From positions 46,178,559 through 46,242,558 of the forward strand of contig NC_088680.1 of NCBI RefSeq assembly GCF_950023065.1: 64,000 bases of DNA, in the 5' to 3' direction. Made by a program: the position numbers and the translations under genes. Origin of the DNA: Planococcus citri. Its lineage: Eukaryota; Arthropoda; Insecta; Hemiptera; Pseudococcidae. This document shows, in pieces, positions 57,961 to 64,000 of the stretch. The number at the start of each line of letters is the position of its first letter. Position 1 is the first letter of the stretch. The notes beneath the pieces were generated by a model, which was not told where the DNA came from, did not search any database, and saw nothing but the letters and a program-made list of their open reading frames with translations.

Positions 57961-59955
57961 TAAGAAGAACGTATAACCAGAATTCAATTCGCCTTATTAT
58001 GTACGTTCCCCCGAATTAATTCAAGCGAAATCTTGAGTAACGTTTTGTATTGACGTGGTTGTGGCTGTATGAGAATGAGCTTGGCATAGAGATAGAGAAG
58101 CACCGGGCCAACCCCATACGAGTAGCAACATCATTAATAATCTGGAACAATAAGACGTCTTATAGGGAATTCACGGCTTAGAGTAAAAATTTCTGTTGCT
58201 TGTTTACGTTCGCGAATACACGACAAAAGATAGCGATCTGTCAAAACATCCTTACGTAATATCCGGAACTAAATGAAGATTAAATGAGTTTGAAAATTTA
58301 TACGGCGATTCTTTACAGTATGTGTATACTCGCTATACCTAGATATACGTAAACTAGAATAAAAACACCACCTAGCGATCTGGCTTTTTTTCTTCTTCAT
58401 CTTCCCAGTGTTTTCACATTCGCAGAAAACTACATCTCTGGACCACCGACGCGCCATCATCCAGGGTCGTTGCAGTTCGCATTATTATTACGCAAACTGA
58501 CCGCACTCGCTGGCGTCCTTTAAAAAATACCGGAAACTGGGAATTTTTCAAATGTTGACTAAAAAACTCTATGCGAGCTGAGAAATAATGTTGTATTATA
58601 CACGTAGCACGTTATACACAAGTATAGTCAAAGAACCGAACCCGCTCGCGTCTCCTTATGGGTGTACGAGTATAAGTACATAAGAAACCAAGATAAAAGA
58701 AAATAGTGTTATCCAAAAAGAGTTGTCAAAGTGATAAATATCAGTCATTTAGTACGAGCCTGCTGATCGTGATTATTTTCTTCAGTGTACCGAAGCTCAA
58801 TTGGGAGAGTCACTTTAACGTATACTTCTTTCTCTCTATGTATCTTTCCCTCTCGACGCGAGTCTCGCCTATGCGATGAAAGCACGTGAAGCGGAGGTTC
58901 TGCTAGAGCACTTGGCTCACGTACTTTCCGCCTGTTCTTATCATATAGAGTTTTTTACGCGGACATTGATGGATCGTGCCGCGGATAGTAGACTCATACG
59001 GTATGCCAATTCTATTTACATTTACATACATCAAATAATCGAGCCAGAATAACATTTTTCACATCTATAATACAATTTCGCATACATTAAAATTATCTTT
59101 TGATTTTTAAGAATGCTCCCTTCAGTTCGTCGTATTTATGACGTTAATAAAGATGCTAAATTTTTCTTAAAAACTGATAAATGTCTTTTAGTTTTTTATG
59201 TACTTTTTGCAACTGTATAACTATACAAAAATATAGGTTTATGGAGTAGATACATTTATATACAATGATAATTTTTCATATACGAATTTTTAAACCAAAT
59301 GAAAAAATTGTTCGCACCATGTCAGCTACCTACGATGTGGTAAAATTCAGCCAAAATAATTTTTTATACAAAAAACCGCCTTGTTTGCGGATGTTACAAG
59401 TACATATTTCTCGACGTGAGTGGTAACTGGTCTTGATAAATTGTCGAATTCATTTTCGACTTGGTTGCGAAAACAACTGCATGACAAAGGCGGATTAGCT
59501 GCTGTTTGAAAAAGTTGAACGATTGTCGAGTAAAGAGATTTCAATCGTTGAATCATTTTATAACATAAAAAAGTAAAATATGATAACTACTCGTACGTAA
59601 ATGGAACAAGGAATTGGAAATTTTCAAATCGAACTTGCAACAGATCCAGTCCTCTATCCCACCTCAAGATCTATGTGGTAAACTGGTAATCACCGATAAC
59701 TATAAGAAACATTGCTCACGACATACTCAAGTGCTCAAAAAAGAAAAACTTACCTACTCTAGTGCATCCTGGCCTTGCGGACAAAGGGCCAAACTGAGTT
59801 TCCAACTTGCATTCTAAACTCGAAAGTTTCATATTGTTGCACTAAGGAGTAGTTTGACCAATGTGTCAATTTTTTTGATGAAGGCAACTCATTCGCTTTC
59901 CATTATTAACCATTGATAATATTTTTTCTAGCTTGAAAAATTTATAATGATGAAA
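57961..59955. other. non-repetitive, CpG-containing region
   Basis: Unique with many CG words between 58000 and 59000. Short frames at 59347-59556 (minus) and 59614-59817 (plus) have balanced composition but no recognised domain or splice context. Confidence 0.35.
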
Positions 59956-60212
59956 TGAAGCAGGGAAATACAATGTCGGCTAAGTGCCAATCACGTTTTT
60001 TACGGGAGAGCGTAAACGAGTTTGCATAACAGGTACATCTTATAGAAAGCGCTATCTCTCGGTGTTCCATAGTACAACTTGGACTCCAAGTTGTACTATG
60101 GAACACCGAGAGATAGCCCTTTCTATAAGATGTACCTGTTATGCAAACTCGTTTACGCTCTCACGTAAAAAACGTGATTGGCACTTAGCCGACATTGTAT
60201 TTCCCTGCTTCA
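59956..60212. repeat. near-perfect 257-bp palindrome (127-bp arms, 3-bp loop)
   Basis: Left arm 59956-60082 and right arm 60086-60212 are reverse complements. I find two mismatches, one near CGGGAGAGCG against CACGT in the right arm and one in the GAAAGCGCTATC segment. The loop is ACT. Outer ends are TGAAGCAGGG and CCCTGCTTCA. The palindrome creates a 77-codon open frame (59984-60217) that is chance. It is neither obviously a transposon (no target duplication seen) nor part of a dispersed family in this window. Confidence 0.97.
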
Positions 60213-62590
60213 AATAGTTCGAGAGTGAACAGATTGGCCCTTTTGTATTTGTTGGATGCTTATTTTTAATTAAGTATTCAAATTCAAATAACTTATTGTT
60301 GTAAGGGACCGCAAGCGACATTTACAAGTCATTTACATTACATATCTGGTAAGTATTACTTACTGAGCTACTTTACAATAATCAACATTTCTTCTATAGA
60401 ATTTAAATGAAGATCTATAGTAATCAATAAATACCTACTTACAGCAATGAAATAAAAATAATGAATTAAAATCAAATAAAATAAAGTAATGACTAATGAA
60501 TATAAATATGTAATTATAATAGAAGGTTAGAATTTACTACCATTGGATACTTATTTTACAATTCTGAGTTTCAGGGGGAGGTGTTGATTTATGGAAACTC
60601 AATATTTCGGTTACGTTATTTTAGCGTTTCCGTTTCTAAATTTAGGTATATATTGATGGCTACTTTATTTCATATTTATTTATGTATTTAATTCGCATAA
60701 TAAGAGTTTCTTTAGAGTTACCTACCCCCTAAATTAGTATGATTTTATGAGAAGATAATTTCCCATTTTTTGAATTTTTCCGATTCTAAACAAATGATGA
60801 CGCCAAGGTTCTGACAATTGAAAAAAAATCAAAACAAGTAATAAAAAATTTCTCATTAAAAACTTGTTCTATTTTTCCGTCATAATTCTCCTGAGTGACC
60901 CCCTTTTCAATAAAACACTTCCTCATCCGGTTCCCTAAAAAATAATTTTAAATGACAATTGAATTAAGTACTTGAAACTTGATCTTCCTCGCCCAACCCA
61001 AAAAATTATTTCGATGATCAGATGATTAATTTAAAGGGCCACACAAAAGAGCCTTTTCTTAACGTGCAATTTCTGGTTATTGGTATTTTTCACCATTGAG
61101 CGAGTAGGTAATGGTCAAAAATACACTCTCTAGGTATCTGCCTGGAAATCGGTCAAAATTTGGATAAGCTCGCGAAACAGACCGAAAATATAGAGAAATT
61201 AAAAAATTCTGGAGAAATTGGAAACTTTGCTGGAAGAATGACCTGAAATGGTCAAATTTTTTCCGTTTAAAAAAAAACAAAACATAAATTATCAAAAATT
61301 GTGAATTTTGAATTTCTAAAAATTTGCCAAAAACAGAAAAATCAATTTGGACAGTTGAAAGTTTGGTTATGGGGTTTCAGACCATTTTCTTTCCAAAAAT
61401 ATTCCATTATGATACTTAGGTCACGTGACACTTTTTCAAAAATTCTAAAATAGGTAAGTATATGGACCCAATTTTGACCTCAGAATTATTGAAAAAGTGC
61501 TCAAAAACATTTTCTTGGAAATATTTGAATTTATCGTGAAATTTCAACTCATTTTGATAGTTCACAAGACACTTATTTAAATATTCTGAAAATAATGATT
61601 TAATTTTGGGCTCACCATTTTCCTCGTTTCTTTAGGAGAGGAGGTGAAGTGGATACAAAAAATGACATTCTTCCTTTCAAAAAAGTGAAAGAAGTCGTAA
61701 AATAAAAAAAAAATCGATTTTTTGTTGGTAAAATAATTTATTATTTGACTAATTTTTAAAATAATCGAAAAAATTTTTTTTTTTCGATTATTTCAACCAA
61801 ATTGATTGAAAATTGCCCAACACTTCAATTCAACACTTCGTTACTTATTCTTATTATAATTAACACATACCTACTTACGTTTTCCATTAAAAAACTACGT
61901 TTTTATGAATGGCTCATTCTTTAAAATGAAAATTTACCGAAGAATTGAGGATGGAAATAAGAAAAGGGGGGAGGAGTGGCAAATATCCGATTGCCTAGGG
62001 GCGCGAAAATGTTAAATCCGGCCCTGCCAAGTAGCAGAAATGTTTTTGAACCGATGAAAGAAAAAAAAATCAAAAAAGCATCGAAAAATGGCACCAAGTA
62101 AAACTTCAAACCACTGAATATAACTTTTTGAATTTCAGAGCAATTTTAAATTAAAAAAAAAAATTAATACCTATTCAATTAAATTGAAGAATAGAAACCT
62201 GAAATTTGCTGTAGGTATGTCCAATTTTCGACTTCATGAGCAGTAAATTATGGTTTCACGACGACGAAGCCTCAAGCAGTTCACTTTTCCAGTTATTTAC
62301 AAATTAAGAATCTGCATAAAAATGTTCAAAACCAAATTCATCGCTTTGAAACTCTGATAAATTGTGACCCCCCCCCCCCCAACGATCAACTTTCGCATTC
62401 ATCATTCAATATCTTTTTCGGTCGTTTCTATTCGAAAGTGTTAAAGTGAAAAGGTCAACTTAAAGTTCCAATTCGGATTTATCAATTCCTAAATCGAGAG
62501 AGTTAGTGGTTTCGAGTAATAATAATTCTAAATTGTTATTCATCAACTGAGCTACTTATCAGAATTTTTGATCAATTTTTCGGATGAAAA
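60213..62590. other. AT-rich filler, with a family D fragment and a poly-C run
   Basis: Mostly AT-rich. About 61310-61440 resembles family D (TTGCCAAAAACAGAAAAATC, GACAGTTGAAAGTTTGGTT; compare 57825-57880). Thirteen C residues at 62368-62380. No gene. Confidence 0.4.
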
Positions 62591-64000
62591 TATGAACACG
62601 AGAATCGAATTGCCAACACTTATACTGTACTCATCATGCAACACCTTGCAGCGTGTAGAACTGGTTGCATAACCATTCGAAAAAGGCGCTGTTCACGTTC
62701 GTTTGAAAGTCTCATAGCGAGCGGCGTGAGCGACATATTTACAAGAATAATAAAAATTACTCTAATCTTTCGGTGTAAAACGGTGCAGAAAAAAACATTA
62801 AATTTAATGTTGAAGCGATGTTAATTTATATTCTATTATTCAGTTGTTCGAGGAAAAATATTAATAACTTAATACGATTTATAAAGCGATAAATTACTCA
62901 GCAATATACGAATACCAGACGGGTAACTACAGTACCCAGAATACTACCATAGCGAAACTGGTTTCGAAGATTTCATGCAATCAAATTGTACTTGACGTGT
63001 ATAGTAATTCTGCTGCATGTACATGGCACGATCTCATATTATATAGGTATCGAACATATCACGATATTTTTCTTTACATTGTAGGTATATTCGTCGTATA
63101 TACTTTACAGAGTATTAAAGTGGAAAAAAGAAGAAAAAATGTAAAAAAAAACGCGACACCTTTGGAAAAGTTTTTTTTCCTCGCTTTTCTTAAATATGGC
63201 GTTCATTTTGACGCTGTTAAATGCATTCATTTTTTCGCCATACTCTCAAAAGATTTGCCGAGTTCGTTTCGCATCTATGGCCCAAAAAGGGACCGGTACA
63301 AGCTTCTTTCAAATTTCCCAACTGTATAAGCCACCGTCATCCATCAACTGTCAAGGCGTCTTCAGACCACTGAACCCTGTATTCCTCATTCCATCTGTTT
63401 GTGCGTCTTCTTAAACATCTGTCCTTTTCTATCATTTAATCTTGTAGCTTCTTTTATATTTACAATGCGTCCCTTTTTTTTTTTGGGCGCTTTTTTTTCT
63501 TCTTATTTTTCGGCTCTATATATAAACGTTGATTTGCATAAAAAGGGTGAAAAAAAGGATTTTCATGAGAAGACGTTCCGAAAACAACTTGATCTCCTTA
63601 TACCGCCTACTTATCTGCCTTACTGAATATATTACTATGCAAACACAACGTAAGACCTCGATCGGGGCCCGATAGAATTATTTTCAACTTTAAATACCAC
63701 GATGAGGTTAATTCTATGTGTAGTGTACTACGATGCTTGTATAACATTGCTGTTGTAAACGCCCTCTTCTCCCTTCAGCTCGCCTCTGTCTGGCTGTGTT
63801 CGTTTTCAATTTGGCTATATTGGCCGAAAAATTCACTCGATTCGGGAATTTATATTAGTGGCGAATTAAGCCTTTTGTTCAACTTGTTAAGCCCGCAAGG
63901 TTATATTTTATGACAATGGCTACGTAAAAGAACTTCGTAGACCGGATCGTTTGATTTTTTTTCATTTTCCTGTTAATAAAGAGGGGTCAGAATAGCCAGT
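62591..64000. other. non-repetitive region to the window end
   Basis: Unique and moderately CG-containing. Plus-strand frames of 60-110 codons (for example 62997-63329) show no known domain. It resembles the other unique islands. Confidence 0.35.

Noticed and set aside
59984..60217. 77-codon frame as a gene
   Set aside because: It spans the palindrome and exists because of it; the second half is the complement of the first.
1..64000. tRNA or rRNA genes
   Set aside because: No GGTTCGAATCC-type T-arm with matching A-box was seen by eye, and no rRNA-like conserved blocks. A covariance-model scan would be decisive.
1..64000. Bacterial or symbiont DNA
   Set aside because: No long dense open frames, no ribosome-binding sites, and abundant eukaryotic transposons argue against it.

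Overview
This is a eukaryotic, AT-rich, gene-poor window. It most likely comes from an arthropod, and a sternorrhynchan hemipteran (mealybug or scale-like genome) is my best guess. The guess rests on the abundance of short TAGGTA/TACCTA and CGAGTA/TACTCG motifs, animal DNA transposon relics (mariner, hAT) and a non-LTR retrotransposon tail. No complete protein-coding gene can be supported. Almost every open reading frame is short, AT-biased and chance-like. The only recognisable coding remnants are a broken mariner transposase and the C-terminus of a non-LTR retrotransposon. One small candidate host exon (33116-33225) is proposed with low confidence.

Layout. 0-4 kb: unique sequence, then a diverged direct duplication (568-1925 and 2355-3565). 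4.0-5.9 kb: an internally deleted mariner with about 105-bp terminal inverted repeats (TIRs), then an inverted pair of dispersed family A copies. 6-9.5 kb: mostly unique. 9.5-15.4 kb: a tandem duplication whose junction lies inside a small TA-flanked MITE; one copy carries a 590-bp hAT-like MITE that the other lacks, giving a natural empty site. 15.4-17 kb: unique. 17-25 kb: a mosaic of locally duplicated blocks interrupted by a non-LTR 3' end, a hAT-like element, an 897-bp TA-flanked element and a 406-bp insertion with a degenerate hammerhead-like motif. 25.6-29.1 kb: dispersed family D containing a 2.8-kb foldback element with about 565-bp arms and a nested hAT MITE. 29-35 kb: unique islands separated by AT-rich filler. 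35.9-36.9 kb: a roughly 20-bp minisatellite. 37-39 kb: unique. 39-41 kb: a 31-bp minisatellite and a recent 265-bp direct duplication. 41-45 kb: unique and CpG-containing. 45.0-46.4 kb: about 20 tandem 66-bp units, each with a near-perfect palindrome. 47-49.4 kb: unique. 49.9-51.6 kb: the same minisatellite family as at 36 kb but in reverse orientation, split by a 1,057-bp solo-LTR-like insertion. 52-53.9 kb: unique. 54-57 kb: 265-bp tandem repeats and a 1.34-kb foldback element. 58-59.9 kb: unique. 59956-60212: a near-perfect 257-bp palindrome. 60-64 kb: AT-rich filler, then unique sequence to the end.

Interpretation. The window behaves like a large intron or intergenic desert. Single-copy, CpG-containing islands (plausibly regulatory, not shown) alternate with repeat-dense blocks. 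There is no operon or pathway to describe. The main interest is structural: several insertions are defined by paralogous empty sites inside the window, there are several kinds of hairpin-forming DNA, and TACCTA-like motifs recur at indels between duplicated copies. All comparisons were made by eye; identities and boundaries are approximate unless a target-site duplication is stated.
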